Below, piece by piece: positions 38,144 to 47,306 of a DNA stretch of 64,000 bases. This DNA is from Comamonas sp. lk (GTDB lineage: Bacteria; Pseudomonadota; Gammaproteobacteria; Burkholderiales; Burkholderiaceae_C). The notes below the pieces were generated by a model. It was not told the DNA's origin. It worked only from the letters and a program-made list of their open reading frames with translations, and made no database searches. Positions within the stretch are counted from its first letter, which is position 1; the number at the start of each line of letters is the position of its first letter. The translations under genes were made by a program, and so were the position numbers. The stretch spans positions 62,001 through 126,000 of the forward strand of contig CAMAQV010000001.1 in NCBI GenBank assembly GCA_945860595.1. The letters run 5' to 3'.

Positions 38144-38158
38144 CGCCAGACTGCTTGG

Positions 38159-38386
38159 CTAAACACCGGCGGCCTCCCGATGGCTGGCACTGCAAAAATA
38201 CTGCGCGCCAGCAGTTACCGCCTGGGTAATCGGCACATGAAGGCCGCAACCCGCGCAGGCCACCATCGCAATGGGCTCAGTTTGCACGGGCCCTGCCGGG
38301 CGGGGCGGGACCGTACGCGCCCTCTGCCCTGCCCGCCAGCGCCACACCACATAGCCCACCAGCAGCAACAAAAGCAGGTATTTCAC
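38159..38386 (-). CDS. PP0621 family small membrane protein
   Basis: 75 residues from GTG 38386: one membrane helix at the start (VKYLLLLLLVGYVVWRW), a basic linker and a small domain with CAGCGLHVPITQAVTAGAQYFCSASH, which has a CxxC and a later Cys/His pair like a compact zinc site. The start overlaps the stop of the upstream CcsA-like gene as GTGA. A longer frame back to 38494 would lie inside that gene. Function unknown. Confidence 0.82.
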   Translation of the reverse strand: MKYLLLLLLVGYVVWRWRAGQRARTVPPRPAGPVQTEPIAMVACAGCGLHVPITQAVTAGAQYFCSASHREAAGV

Positions 38387-39186
38387 GCGCTGCGCTCCAG
38401 AATCACTTCCAGCACAAAACGTGAACCCGCATAGGCCAACAACAGAAACCCGGATCCGACATAAAGCATGTGTATCGCCCGCGCTCCACGCCACCCCAGA
38501 ACACGGCGGCCAATCACCAGCACGGCGAACACCGCCCAGGCCAAGACCGAGAGCAATATCTTGTGGTCCCAGCGCAAGGGCAGATCACTCCACAGATGGC
38601 CGAAAAAATAACCGCCAAGCAGCGTGGCGCTCAACAATACAAAACCGGCTGTCACCAGTCGATAGGTCAAGCGCTCCAGCGTCAGCAGCGGCAATCCAGC
38701 CGGCGCTTGGGCCGCCATACGGATCTGTGACTCAGTGCGCCGAGTGGCCCATGCGTGGAGCAAGGCCACACCGAACAAGCCGTAACTGGCCACGCCCATG
38801 GCCAAGTGCACCGCCAGCAAGACGGAGCCCCGCTCGGGCAGCGCATGGCCTGGGAGAGCCCAGGCGACCAGCAGCAGCGTGGCCCCGGCCGCACTCAAAC
38901 CCCAACGGGCCGGTAACTGGGGGTACAACCAGGTTTCCACACCATAGATTCCCAACACCAGCCAGGTCGTCATGGACATCGCCGGCCCAAAGCCGAAATG
39001 CGCCGCGTCACCGGCCAAACCAAAGCCGAAGGCCAAAACCCCAGCATGACCCAGCCATGCGGCAACCATCAACAAGCGGGCTCCACGCTGCGACATCGCA
39101 GAACGCCGTAATGCCGACCACAGGTAGAGCGCCGCGGTCAGAAAGGTCAGCAGCGTGACGGCAGAGAGTTCGCTGGCTAAAATCAT
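38383..39186 (-). CDS. CcsA/YpjD family inner-membrane protein
   Basis: 267 residues with about eight hydrophobic segments and the cytochrome c assembly (CcsA/HemX) domain pattern, including LAVHLAMGVASYGLFGVALLHAW and RWDHKILLSVLAWAVFAVLVIGRR. The family handles haem export or cytochrome c biogenesis in some bacteria; YpjD itself has no assigned reaction. It is divergent from ffh, the same neighbour as in E. coli. It overlaps the small PP0621-type gene. Confidence 0.88.
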   Translation of the reverse strand: MILASELSAVTLLTFLTAALYLWSALRRSAMSQRGARLLMVAAWLGHAGVLAFGFGLAGDAAHFGFGPAMSMTTWLVLGIYGVETWLYPQLPARWGLSAAGATLLLVAWALPGHALPERGSVLLAVHLAMGVASYGLFGVALLHAWATRRTESQIRMAAQAPAGLPLLTLERLTYRLVTAGFVLLSATLLGGYFFGHLWSDLPLRWDHKILLSVLAWAVFAVLVIGRRVLGWRGARAIHMLYVGSGFLLLAYAGSRFVLEVILERSA

Positions 39187-39251
39187 TTGCGCAGTTTAGC
39201 CGCCGACCCCCGCGCTGTCCGCAGCGGCACTGGTTTTTCACCTGGAACCCT

Positions 39252-40616
39252 ATGGCATCCGCCCTCACCGACAAACTCTCCCGCATCGTCAAAGGCCTGC
39301 GCGGCCAGTCGCGCATCACCGAATCCAACGTGGCCGACATGCTGCGCGAGGTGCGCATGGCCTTGCTCGAAGCCGACGTGGCGCTGGCTGTGGTCCGTGA
39401 TTTCATCGCCCGGGTCAAGGACAAGGCACTGGGCCAGGAAGTGCTGGGCTCGCTGCAGCCGGGTCAGTTGCTGGTTTCCATCGTGCACCGCGAACTGGTG
39501 GCAACCATGGGCGAGGGCGTCAGCGATATTGACCTCGCCGCCCAGCCGCCTGCGGTCATCCTGATGGCTGGTCTGCAAGGTGCCGGTAAAACCACCACCA
39601 CGGCCAAGCTGGCCAAGCATTTGATCGAGCGGCGTAAAAAGAAGGTGCTCACCGTCTCGGGTGACGTGTACCGGCCAGCGGCCATCGAACAGCTCAAAAC
39701 CGTCACAGCCCAAGCCGGGGCCGAATGGTTTCCCAGCAGCGCAGACCAAAAGCCGGTGGATATCGGTCTGGCCGCACTGGACTACGCGCGCAAGCACTAC
39801 TTCGACGTGCTGCTGGTCGACACCGCAGGCCGCTTGGCGATCGATGCCGTGCTGATGCAAGAGATCCAAAACCTGCACGCCGCACTCAAGCCGGTGGAAA
39901 CCCTGTTTGTGGTGGACGCGATGCAAGGCCAGGACGCGATCAACACCGCCCGCGCCTTCAAGGATGCGCTTCCGCTGACCGGCATCATTCTGACCAAAAC
40001 GGACGGTGACTCCCGCGGGGGCGCGGCGCTGTCAGTGCGCCAGGTGACGGGGGCGCCGATCAAGTTCGCAGGCACCAGCGAGAAAATCGACGGGCTGGAA
40101 GTTTTTGACGCCGAACGCCATGCCGGCCGCATTCTTGGCATGGGCGACATCGTCGCTTTGGTCGAGCAAGTCACCGCAGGCGTGAATGTAGAAGCGGCGC
40201 AAAAATTGGCCGCCAAGGTCAAGAGTGGCGCAGGCTTTGATCTGAACGATTTTTTGTCGCAAATCCAGCAAATGAAACAAATGGGCGGCCTCTCCAGCCT
40301 GATGGACAAGCTGCCCGCCGCCATGGCGGCCAAGGCAGGCCAGGTGGATATGGACCGGGCCGAGAAAGACATACGCCGCAAAGAGGGCATCATCCACAGC
40401 ATGACGCCGCTGGAGCGGCGCAAACCCGAGCTGATCAAAGCCACACGTAAGCGCCGCATCGCCATGGGCGCAGGCGTTCAGGTGCAGGAAGTCAACCGCA
40501 TGCTCAAGGAGTTTGAGCAGATGCAGGACATGATGAAAAAAATGAGCGGCGGCGGCATGATGAACATGATGAAGCGCCTGGGTGGCATGAAGGGCATGCC
40601 CAAAATGCCGTTCTAA
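39252..40616 (+). CDS. ffh: Signal recognition particle protein Ffh
   Basis: GTPase that binds signal sequences on nascent inner-membrane proteins, with 4.5S RNA. 454 residues: helical N domain, GTPase with GLQGAGKTTTTAKLAKHL (G1), VLLVDTAGRLAID (G3) and TKTDGDSRGGAALS, and the methionine-rich M domain (from about 300, with MGAGVQVQEVNRMLKEFEQMQDMMKKM) that holds signal peptides. It ends convergent with miaB. Confidence 0.97.
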   Translation: MASALTDKLSRIVKGLRGQSRITESNVADMLREVRMALLEADVALAVVRDFIARVKDKALGQEVLGSLQPGQLLVSIVHRELVATMGEGVSDIDLAAQPPAVILMAGLQGAGKTTTTAKLAKHLIERRKKKVLTVSGDVYRPAAIEQLKTVTAQAGAEWFPSSADQKPVDIGLAALDYARKHYFDVLLVDTAGRLAIDAVLMQEIQNLHAALKPVETLFVVDAMQGQDAINTARAFKDALPLTGIILTKTDGDSRGGAALSVRQVTGAPIKFAGTSEKIDGLEVFDAERHAGRILGMGDIVALVEQVTAGVNVEAAQKLAAKVKSGAGFDLNDFLSQIQQMKQMGGLSSLMDKLPAAMAAKAGQVDMDRAEKDIRRKEGIIHSMTPLERRKPELIKATRKRRIAMGAGVQVQEVNRMLKEFEQMQDMMKKMSGGGMMNMMKRLGGMKGMPKMPF

Positions 40617-40630
40617 GGGCTGCCCGGCCA

Positions 40631-40647
40631 GCGGCCTCAAGGGCCGC
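40631..40647. other. Hairpin between convergent ffh and miaB
   Basis: GCGGCC (40631-40636) and GGCCGC (40642-40647) form a 6-bp stem with loop TCAAG. No T-run follows on either strand, so it is at best a weak terminator. Confidence 0.35.
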
Positions 40648-40652
40648 CGACA

Positions 40653-41996
40653 TCACAAACTGCACGCTTCCTGATCGATCAGCGCTTCCCCGCGCAGCGT
40701 GAAGGTGCGGGTCTCGGTGATGCGCACATCCATCAGCTGTCCAACCAGGCGCGGATGGCCGATGAAGTTGACCACGCGGTTGCATTCGGTGCGACCCATC
40801 AGCTCGCTGGCATCGCGTTTAGACGCGCCTTCCACCAGAATCCGCTGCACCGTGCCCACCCGGGAGCGGCTGATCGCCAGGATGTTGTCGTTAATCACTT
40901 TTTGCAGCTGTTGCAAGCGGCTCAGCTTGACTTCGTGCGGCGTCTCGTCGGCCAGATTGGCCGCCGGTGTCCCCGGGCGCGGGCTGAAGATAAAACTGAA
41001 GCTGTTGTCAAAGCCGATGTCGTCAATCAGCTTCATCAGCTTGCCGAAGTCTTGCTCCGTCTCACCCGGAAAGCCGACGATGAAGTCGCTGCTCATGGCC
41101 ATATCGGGGCGGATGGCGCGCAGCTTGCGCACCGTGCTTTTGTATTCCATGGCGGTGTAGCCGCGTTTCATAGCCATCAATATCCGGTCGCTGCCGTGTT
41201 GCACCGGCAAATGCAGGTGGCTGACCAGTTTGGGCAACTTCTCGTAGGCTGCAATCAGGCGCGGCGTGAACTCGTTGGGGTGGCTGGTGGTGTAGCGCAA
41301 GCGTTCAATGCCCGGAATATCAGACACATATTCCAGCAAAGTGGCGAAGTCCGCGACCTCGGCGCTGCCGCCCATGGGCGCGCGGTAGGCGTTGACGTTT
41401 TGCCCCAGCAAGGTAATTTCTTTAACGCCTTGTTGCGCCAATCCGGCGACCTCGACCAGCACGTCCTCAAAGGGGCGGTGGATTTCTTCGCCCCGCGTGT
41501 AGGGCACAACACAGTAGCTGCAGTATTTGGAGCAGCCCTCCATCACGCTCACAAAAGCCGACGCGCCCTCGACCTTGGCCGGTGGCAGGTGGTCAAACTT
41601 TTCGATCTCGGGAAAGCTGATGTCCACCTGCGCCCGATCCTGCAGGCGGCGCTGATTGAGCATCTCGGGTAGGCGGTGCAGGGTCTGCGGACCAAATACC
41701 ACATCGACATACGGCGCACGGGCGATGATAGCTGCGCCCTCCTGGCTTGCCACGCAACCACCCACGCCGATTTGCACGCCTTTTTTGGCCAAATGTTTGA
41801 CGCGGCCCAGATCGGAAAACACCTTCTCCTGCGCTTTTTCGCGTACCGAACAGGTATTGAAGAGGATCAGATCCGCCTCTTCGACGACAGACGTTTTTTC
41901 ATAGCCTTGCGCAGCGTTCAACACATCCACCATCTTGTCCGAGTCGTACTCGTTCATCTGGCAGCCGAAGGTTTTGATAAATACTTTTTTGGACAT
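40653..41996 (-). CDS. miaB: tRNA-2-methylthio-N6-dimethylallyladenosine synthase
   Basis: Radical-SAM methylthiotransferase that modifies A37 of tRNAs reading UNN codons. From ATG 41996 it is 447 residues: MTTase domain with Cys12, Cys49 and Cys81 binding one cluster, the radical SAM motif CSKYCSYC (Cys155, 159, 162), and a C-terminal TRAM domain that ends with the family's LRGEAL. A longer frame to 42056 gives a non-homologous extension. Confidence 0.96.
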   Translation of the reverse strand: MSKKVFIKTFGCQMNEYDSDKMVDVLNAAQGYEKTSVVEEADLILFNTCSVREKAQEKVFSDLGRVKHLAKKGVQIGVGGCVASQEGAAIIARAPYVDVVFGPQTLHRLPEMLNQRRLQDRAQVDISFPEIEKFDHLPPAKVEGASAFVSVMEGCSKYCSYCVVPYTRGEEIHRPFEDVLVEVAGLAQQGVKEITLLGQNVNAYRAPMGGSAEVADFATLLEYVSDIPGIERLRYTTSHPNEFTPRLIAAYEKLPKLVSHLHLPVQHGSDRILMAMKRGYTAMEYKSTVRKLRAIRPDMAMSSDFIVGFPGETEQDFGKLMKLIDDIGFDNSFSFIFSPRPGTPAANLADETPHEVKLSRLQQLQKVINDNILAISRSRVGTVQRILVEGASKRDASELMGRTECNRVVNFIGHPRLVGQLMDVRITETRTFTLRGEALIDQEACSL

Positions 41997-42329
41997 GGCA
42001 GGTTCTTGTAAGTCGGGGTAGCGCCGGGACAGCTTGCGGGTTTGGGCCCAGCCCATGGGGCCTTATGGGGCGCTGCGCGCGCTGCGCCTTGCCTCTAGGA
42101 TTTGGCGGGCTTGCCCTTGCGCGGCAACTGGAGCAGTGGGGCGGCTTGCATCACGCCATGTTCAGCCTGAAGCGCAGACGATGAGCGGTAGGGGCGCAAG
42201 AGGCCGGGTGGGTGCAGCGGTTCATGGTGTGTATCCAGAGGCTGGGGTGAAAAACAGCGCAAATCCTACCATGGAGGTCTTGGCGCAGGCCCGTGCGCGC
42301 CGGGGCGCGCGGCGCAGTGGGTACGCCGC
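41997..42329. other. Gene-poor stretch upstream of miaB
   Basis: This 333-base stretch holds no convincing gene on either strand. On the minus strand a 24-codon frame begins at 42228 (MNRCTHPASC...), without a clear ribosome site, and a TAGGAT -10-like hexamer (42263-42268) precedes it. Near the photolyase-like stop an ACGCCG-CTTA-CGGCGT hairpin (42323-42338) may form, without a T-run. The stretch probably carries the miaB promoter. Confidence 0.4.
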
Positions 42330-43529
42330 TTACGGCGTTCTGTCGTGGTGCTGCACAGCGATGCAGGTGCGCTTCCACCAGCCCGAAAAACTGGGGCACA
42401 GCCGGTCCACCGCTTCAAAGAGCAAGGGCTTGGGATGGATGCGGTGCGCCAAGGCCCGCAGCTGCTGCGAGAACGTGCCCAGGTGCATGTCGTCCACCAG
42501 CTGGACGCAGCGCGCGCCAGCCAGTGCTGCGCACATCGACTCGGCAGGCGCAAACCAGCGGCTTTTCCCCATATCCGCCATGCGCTGTCCAACAAAGCCC
42601 CAGCGCAGCGCACTCCAGGGCGTGGGTTGGTGGCATTCGGCCACCGCAATGGCGATACACATCGCATCCGCTGGCACGCCGGGCGGGCGCTGGCCCAAAG
42701 ACCAGGGGTGCACCAGCCACACGTCTTTGCCCACAAGCACGCTGGGCTGCGGCGCGGTAAATCCCAGGTGGGCGGGCGGTGCGGAGAAAAGCGCGGGTTC
42801 CTCGGTGGCGGCAAGCCGAGAGCGCTGGGTCGGCGCGCGCCCCAGAACGGCTTTGGTACTGCGCGCCACGGCATCCAGCGCCTCGTAGTTGGTGTCGATC
42901 ACGCTACCGGGGCTGTGCCAGGCTTCGGGCGCGTAGCGGGCCACGTTATCGGCGTTGAACAAATAGGGTTTGGTGCTGCCGGTGCCTGCGACCCACTGCC
43001 AGCTCAGATGGTTGCTGGCCAGATCGCCGTCGAGCAGGTGCGCAAGCATCCAGCGTGCGCCCGCATGCCAATGCACTTTGCGGATATGCACCAGGTAACT
43101 CGCCAGCCACATGCGCGCATGGTTGTGCAGATAACCGGTGGCATAGAGCGTGCGCACCGCCTCGTCTATGGCAGGAATGCCGGTGGCAGCTTGGCGCACG
43201 TCTTCGGGCATTTCATCGGTGTAGTGGTCGTCGTCGAGCAGGCCACGGTGCAGCGATTGGTGGATGCGCTCCCCCCGATGCGCCCACACATGGTGGTGGT
43301 ACTCGCGCCAGCCAAACTCGAAGACCAGCGTACCCTGCGGTTCCAGCGGTGTGCGGGCATGGATGGCCTGGTAGGCCTCGGGCAGCGTCAGCAGGCCGTG
43401 CGTGAGGTAGGGTGAAAGCCGGGTAACAGCGCCGTCGATGTGGTTGCGGCTGCGGGCATAGGCAGCTGCGTCTACCGCGTCCAGCCGCGCGTGGGCGGCC
43501 TCAAGGCTCGGGGGGAATAGCGTGCTCAT
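42330..43529 (-). CDS. Photolyase-type FAD domain protein with novel C-terminal half
   Basis: 399 residues. Residues 1-215 match the C-terminal FAD-binding domain of photolyases and cryptochromes: FEFGWREYHHHVW, TGYLHNHARMWLASYLVHIRKVHWHAGARW, GDLASNHLSWQWVAGTGSTKPYLFNADN. The usual N-terminal antenna-binding domain is absent from the front. Residues 265-399 look alpha/beta (VWLVHPWSL, DAMCIAIAVAECHQPTPWSALRWGFVGQRMADM, ARCVQLVDD), possibly a relocated antenna-like domain. It overlaps the FeS cryptochrome gene by four bases, so they are coupled. Photorepair or light-sensing activity is inferred only. Confidence 0.85.
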   Translation of the reverse strand: MSTLFPPSLEAAHARLDAVDAAAYARSRNHIDGAVTRLSPYLTHGLLTLPEAYQAIHARTPLEPQGTLVFEFGWREYHHHVWAHRGERIHQSLHRGLLDDDHYTDEMPEDVRQAATGIPAIDEAVRTLYATGYLHNHARMWLASYLVHIRKVHWHAGARWMLAHLLDGDLASNHLSWQWVAGTGSTKPYLFNADNVARYAPEAWHSPGSVIDTNYEALDAVARSTKAVLGRAPTQRSRLAATEEPALFSAPPAHLGFTAPQPSVLVGKDVWLVHPWSLGQRPPGVPADAMCIAIAVAECHQPTPWSALRWGFVGQRMADMGKSRWFAPAESMCAALAGARCVQLVDDMHLGTFSQQLRALAHRIHPKPLLFEAVDRLCPSFSGWWKRTCIAVQHHDRTP

Positions 43530-45187
43530 GGCCGGGATGGGTGTTGGGTCATGGCTGTGGCAGCAATGGCCTGGCGATGCGTGCTGGCTTGCGCCACGAT
43601 GGCGCTGCGCTGGTCCGCAGACAGCCGCGCCAGGTTCTTGACCTGCATACCCATGCGCGGGTTGGCGCTCAGCATGGGCTCGTGGCGCAGCAAAAAGTCC
43701 CAGTACAGCGTGGTGAAGGGGCAGGCCGACTCGCCCACCGACAGCGCCGGGTCATAGCGGCAGCCCTTGCAATGGTTGCTCATGCGCTGGATGTATTTGC
43801 CGCTGGCCGCATACGGCTTGCTGGCCATGACACCGCCATCGGCAAACTGGCTCATGCCCAGGGTGTTGGGCAGCTCCACCCACTCCACCGCGTCCACGTA
43901 CACCGCCAAATACCAGCGGTGTACTTCCTGCGGCCTGATGCCCGAGAGCAGCGCGTACAAGCCCGTGACCATTAGCCGCTGGATGTGGTGCGCGTAACCA
44001 TGGCGAAGGGTCTGGGCAATGGCATCGCGCAGGCAGGCCATGTCAGTGTCGCCGTTCCAGTAAAACGCGGGCAGATCCGCCGTGGCACCCAGCGCGTTGC
44101 GCTCCTCATATTCCGGCATCTGCGACCAGTAAATGCCGCGCACGTATTCGCGCCAGCCCAGAATCTGGCGGATGAAGCCCTCTACCGCCGCCAGGGGCGC
44201 CACACCTGCGCGGTAGGCGGCTTCGGCAGCGGCCACCACTTCGCGCGCGCCCAGCAACTTGAGGTTCAGGGCGCAGGCCAGATGCGCGTGGTACAGCCAC
44301 ACCTCACCCTCCCACATCGCATCCTGGTGTTCGCCAAAAAAGGGCAGCCGTTCTGTGATGAAGGCTCTGAGCGCCAGCAGCGCCTGCGCGCGCGTGACCG
44401 GCCAGCCAAATTCGGCCAGGCTGCCGGGGTGGCTGGCAAAACGGGTGTTGACCAGGTCGATCACCGCTTGGGTGGTGGCATCGGGCGCAAAGCGCGTGGG
44501 CGGCGGCACGGTGCCGGGACCTTTGGCACCAAAGGACGCGCGGTTGTCGCCGTCAAAGTTCCACTGGCCGCCCGCCGGCGCTTTGCCGTCCATCAAGATG
44601 CCGGTTTTCTGGCGCAGTTCGCGGTACCAGTATTCCAGGCGCAGCTGCTTGCGGCCCTTGGCGTGGGCAGCAAAGTCGCGCACGGTGCTGAAAAAATGCA
44701 GGTCATCGCGCAGGTCCAGCGGCACCTGGGCCGCAAGCGCTGCGCTACGCAGGTCTTGCAGCACACGCCAGTCGCCGGGCGCGGTCATCACCAGGGTTTG
44801 GGGCTTACAAGTTGCAATCGCCTTGGCCAGTTCGCCAGCCAATGTGCCGCAGTTATCGGGCGCGTCCAAGGTGACGTAGTGCAGCGGCCAGCTTTGGGCA
44901 CGCAGTGCATCCGCAAAGTGGCGCATAGCACTCAAAAACACCGTGGTGCGCTGCTTGGCGGACCAGACGTGTTCGGACTCGTGCACCACTTCGGCCATCC
45001 AGATGCAGTCGTGGGCCGGGTCAAAGCCGTCCAGGGCGGTGGCGCTGATGTCGAGTTGGTCGCCCAGCACGATCACCAGATGGCGCACTGGCGCTCGCGC
45101 GGCTGGGCTGGGCGCAGGGGCCGTGCTGACGCCACTATTGAAGGCGGGGCTGCGCTTGGAATTGGCGTTTGAACCGGGCTTGTTCAT
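43526..45187 (-). CDS. Iron-sulfur bacterial cryptochrome/photolyase (FeS-BCP)
   Basis: 553 residues of the bacterial (6-4) photolyase/CryB group. Cys385, Cys473, Cys476 and Cys489 have the spacing 88-3-13, identical to the [4Fe-4S] ligands of Agrobacterium PhrB (350, 438, 441, 454). The N-terminal alpha/beta domain (HLVIVLGDQLDISATALDGFDPAHDCIWMAEVVHESEHVW) would bind the lumazine antenna and the rest holds FAD. A low-complexity head of about 34 residues precedes the fold. Likely reactions are repair of (6-4) photoproducts or light signalling. Neighbours are other photolyase-family genes. Confidence 0.93.
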   Translation of the reverse strand: MNKPGSNANSKRSPAFNSGVSTAPAPSPAARAPVRHLVIVLGDQLDISATALDGFDPAHDCIWMAEVVHESEHVWSAKQRTTVFLSAMRHFADALRAQSWPLHYVTLDAPDNCGTLAGELAKAIATCKPQTLVMTAPGDWRVLQDLRSAALAAQVPLDLRDDLHFFSTVRDFAAHAKGRKQLRLEYWYRELRQKTGILMDGKAPAGGQWNFDGDNRASFGAKGPGTVPPPTRFAPDATTQAVIDLVNTRFASHPGSLAEFGWPVTRAQALLALRAFITERLPFFGEHQDAMWEGEVWLYHAHLACALNLKLLGAREVVAAAEAAYRAGVAPLAAVEGFIRQILGWREYVRGIYWSQMPEYEERNALGATADLPAFYWNGDTDMACLRDAIAQTLRHGYAHHIQRLMVTGLYALLSGIRPQEVHRWYLAVYVDAVEWVELPNTLGMSQFADGGVMASKPYAASGKYIQRMSNHCKGCRYDPALSVGESACPFTTLYWDFLLRHEPMLSANPRMGMQVKNLARLSADQRSAIVAQASTHRQAIAATAMTQHPSRP

Positions 45188-45202
45188 GGGTAATGAGGGT
45201 GC

Positions 45203-45394
45203 CTAAAGTGCGCTGACGCCGACCGATGGCGCAGTGTTCTTCTTGGCCCGGCAGGCGTCGGAGCAGTAGCGCACCGATTCCCAATTCTTGGCCCAGGCCT
45301 TGCGCCAGGTCATGGGGCGCTGGCAAACCGCGCAGGGTTTGGAAGGCAGGCTGCTCTTGTTGCCTTTGAAGTCGTTTTTTGCATCGTTTTTCAT
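45203..45394 (-). CDS. DUF2256 zinc-ribbon protein
   Basis: 63 residues with a CAVC...CSDAC arrangement (Cys21, Cys24, Cys44, Cys48), fitting a small zinc ribbon of the DUF2256 family, which is often found next to cryptochrome/photolyase genes. A lysine-rich start precedes it. It sits between two photolyase-family genes on the same strand with short gaps, so co-transcription is likely. Role unknown; a chaperone or DNA/protein-binding adaptor for the photolyases is only a guess. Confidence 0.88.
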   Translation of the reverse strand: MKNDAKNDFKGNKSSLPSKPCAVCQRPMTWRKAWAKNWESVRYCSDACRAKKNTAPSVGVSAL

Positions 45395-45416
45395 GGTGTT
45401 CTTAGTCTGCAGTTTT

Positions 45417-47063
45417 TCACGCCAAGCCCGGCGACGGGTCGCCCGCCGGTTCGGCCATGTCAGCGAACAGGTCCGGCTGCGCGGCGGTGAATTGGGCGGC
45501 TTGGGTGGTGTTGCGGGCCGCCACCTTGCCTGAGCTTTCGGCTTTGCCAGACCTTCGTCGCATACCGGTTTGCGCCATACCGCTTTTGCGTGAACCGTGG
45601 CGCGACTGCACCGCGTCGGCTTCGGCCCGCGCCTCGGGGGTTTTGCGTAGGCCGTACAAGCGGTCTTTGGCGGCTTTCACCGCCGTCTTGTCGTCCACGA
45701 TGGGCGCGGGGTAGTCGCGCCCTATGACGCAGCCGGCCATGCGCTCCAGCGTGTCGTTCATCTTCCAGGGTTCGGCCAGGTAGGGCCGCGGCACGCGGGC
45801 CAGCTCGGGCACCCAGTGGCGCATGAAGGTGCCGTCCGGGTCCTGGTCCTGCGCCTGTTTGGTGGGCGAATAAATGCGCAAGGTATTGATGCCGGTGGTA
45901 CCGCTTTGCATTTGCATCTGGCTCCAGTGGATGCCGGCTTCAAAGTCCAAAAACTGGCGCGCCAGAAAAATGCCAGTGGGCCGCCAGTGCAGCCACAGGT
46001 GGTAGGACGCAAAACTGACCAGCATGGCGCGCATCCGAAAGTTGAGCCAGCCCGTGGCTTTGAGAGAGCGCATGCAGGCGTCCACCATCGGATAGCCGGT
46101 CTGACCAGCGCACCAAGCCTCAAAGCGGGTCATGTCAAAGTCGTTTTCGCGCAGGCCGTCGCACACACTTGCAAAATTTTCAAACTCAATCGACGGCTGG
46201 TCTTCGAGCTTTTGCATAAAGTGGCAATGCCAACGCAGCCGCCCGCTAAAACTGCGCAGGGCTTTGGTCAGATCGCGGTCGCTGGTGTGGGCGATGGCGT
46301 GTTCAGTGGCCTGGTGCACCGTGCGCATGGAGATGGTGCCAAAGGCCAGGTGCGGGCTCAGGCGGCTGCAGGCGTCGGGCGCCGTCAGGGGGCTGGACAT
46401 GGCGCGCCGGTAGTCGCGCCCGCGCCCATCCAGGAAACTATCCAGTTCGGCCCAGGCGCTGGCTTCGGTGCCGGTCTGTACCGACTTGGTGTCCGCCTGC
46501 AAGCCCAGCGCACGCAAGCTGGGAATCTCGTGCAAGTCCAAACCCGCTACCCCGGCAAAGCCGCCTTGGGCCAGCACGCGCGGCGCGTCCATACGCGCCT
46601 GCCAGCGCTGCGCCCAGCCAAAGCGCGAGCGCAGGCGCCGCACCACACCGGTCTGCGTCCATTCCTGCCAGCGCACGCTGCTGGCGGCGCACCAGGCAGC
46701 AACGGCCTTGTCGCGCGCATAAGTCCACATCGGCCCGGTTTCTTCATGGCTGAGCAAATCGGTGAAGCCGGTTTCGGCCCGCAGGGCCTCCAAGACCTCG
46801 CTGGCCGACCCCACGCGAACCAACAACGGCAATCCGCGCGCCGCCAGCGACGCGCGCAGGGGAGCCAAACTATCGAGCGCAAACTGCAGGTGGCTGGTGC
46901 TGAATTCCGGGCTGCTCAGCCACTCCGGTTCGATGATGAAAAGGCCAAGGGCCGACTCGAACTGCTGTGCCGCCGCCAGGGGCGCGTGGTCGTCCTGGCG
47001 TAAATCCCGCTTGAACCAGACCAGCGCGCAAGACGGTTGATGGGGCGGGCGACGATCAAACAT
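45417..47063 (-). CDS. Photolyase/cryptochrome family protein
   Basis: 548 residues with both standard domains. The antenna domain begins [19 protein letters not shown]; the FAD domain includes [75 protein letters not shown] and [21 protein letters not shown]. These are conserved features of class I photolyases and related bacterial cryptochromes. The C-terminal tail from about 480 is basic and low in complexity. It starts at ATG 47063 and is the first gene of the cluster. CPD repair is likely but signalling cannot be excluded. Confidence 0.92.
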   Translation of the reverse strand: MFDRRPPHQPSCALVWFKRDLRQDDHAPLAAAQQFESALGLFIIEPEWLSSPEFSTSHLQFALDSLAPLRASLAARGLPLLVRVGSASEVLEALRAETGFTDLLSHEETGPMWTYARDKAVAAWCAASSVRWQEWTQTGVVRRLRSRFGWAQRWQARMDAPRVLAQGGFAGVAGLDLHEIPSLRALGLQADTKSVQTGTEASAWAELDSFLDGRGRDYRRAMSSPLTAPDACSRLSPHLAFGTISMRTVHQATEHAIAHTSDRDLTKALRSFSGRLRWHCHFMQKLEDQPSIEFENFASVCDGLRENDFDMTRFEAWCAGQTGYPMVDACMRSLKATGWLNFRMRAMLVSFASYHLWLHWRPTGIFLARQFLDFEAGIHWSQMQMQSGTTGINTLRIYSPTKQAQDQDPDGTFMRHWVPELARVPRPYLAEPWKMNDTLERMAGCVIGRDYPAPIVDDKTAVKAAKDRLYGLRKTPEARAEADAVQSRHGSRKSGMAQTGMRRRSGKAESSGKVAARNTTQAAQFTAAQPDLFADMAEPAGDPSPGLA

Positions 47064-47135
47064 CGATGGGACTCTAGCAAAAGGACCGGTTTAGCGCCGC
47101 GGGAGGGAAATGCGCTGCTGTTCGGGTCGGAAAAC

Positions 47136-47167
47136 AAAAAAGCCCGGCCGTGAGAGCCAGGCTTTTT
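47136..47167 (-). terminator. Terminator downstream of tRNA-Met
   Basis: AAAAAGCCCGGC and GCCAGGCTTTTT form a stem with one mismatch around loop CGTGAGA. On the minus strand it is followed by a T-run, so it ends the tRNA transcript about 20 bp after the tRNA. Confidence 0.8.
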
Positions 47168-47185
47168 GTCCCTTGCGGGGTGTTG

Positions 47186-47262
47186 TGGTGGTGATAGGTG
47201 GATTTGAACCACCGACATCAGCATTATGAATGCTGCGCTCTAACCAACTGAGCTATATCACC
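47186..47262 (-). tRNA. tRNA-Met (CAT)
   Basis: On the minus strand this reads as a complete tRNA: acceptor GGTGATA/TATCACC, D arm AGCTCAGTTGGTTAGAGC, anticodon loop TTCATAA giving CAT, T arm GGTGGTTCAAATCCACC, discriminator A and encoded CCA. A paired first base pair argues against initiator tRNA. Elongator tRNA-Met is most likely; an Ile-CAT (lysidine) tRNA has a different acceptor stem in this group. Confidence 0.93.
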
Positions 47263-47306
47263 GTGGGGCGCGATTATAGCCAGCCATCCAGGGCTGACAT
47301 GCCTGA

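Noticed and set aside
43985-45172. A 395-codon plus-strand frame
   Set aside because: It is antisense to the iron-sulfur cryptochrome gene and lacks any recognisable domain.
47186-47262. Initiator tRNA-fMet
   Set aside because: The first acceptor base pair is matched G-C, while initiator tRNAs have a C1-A72 mismatch.
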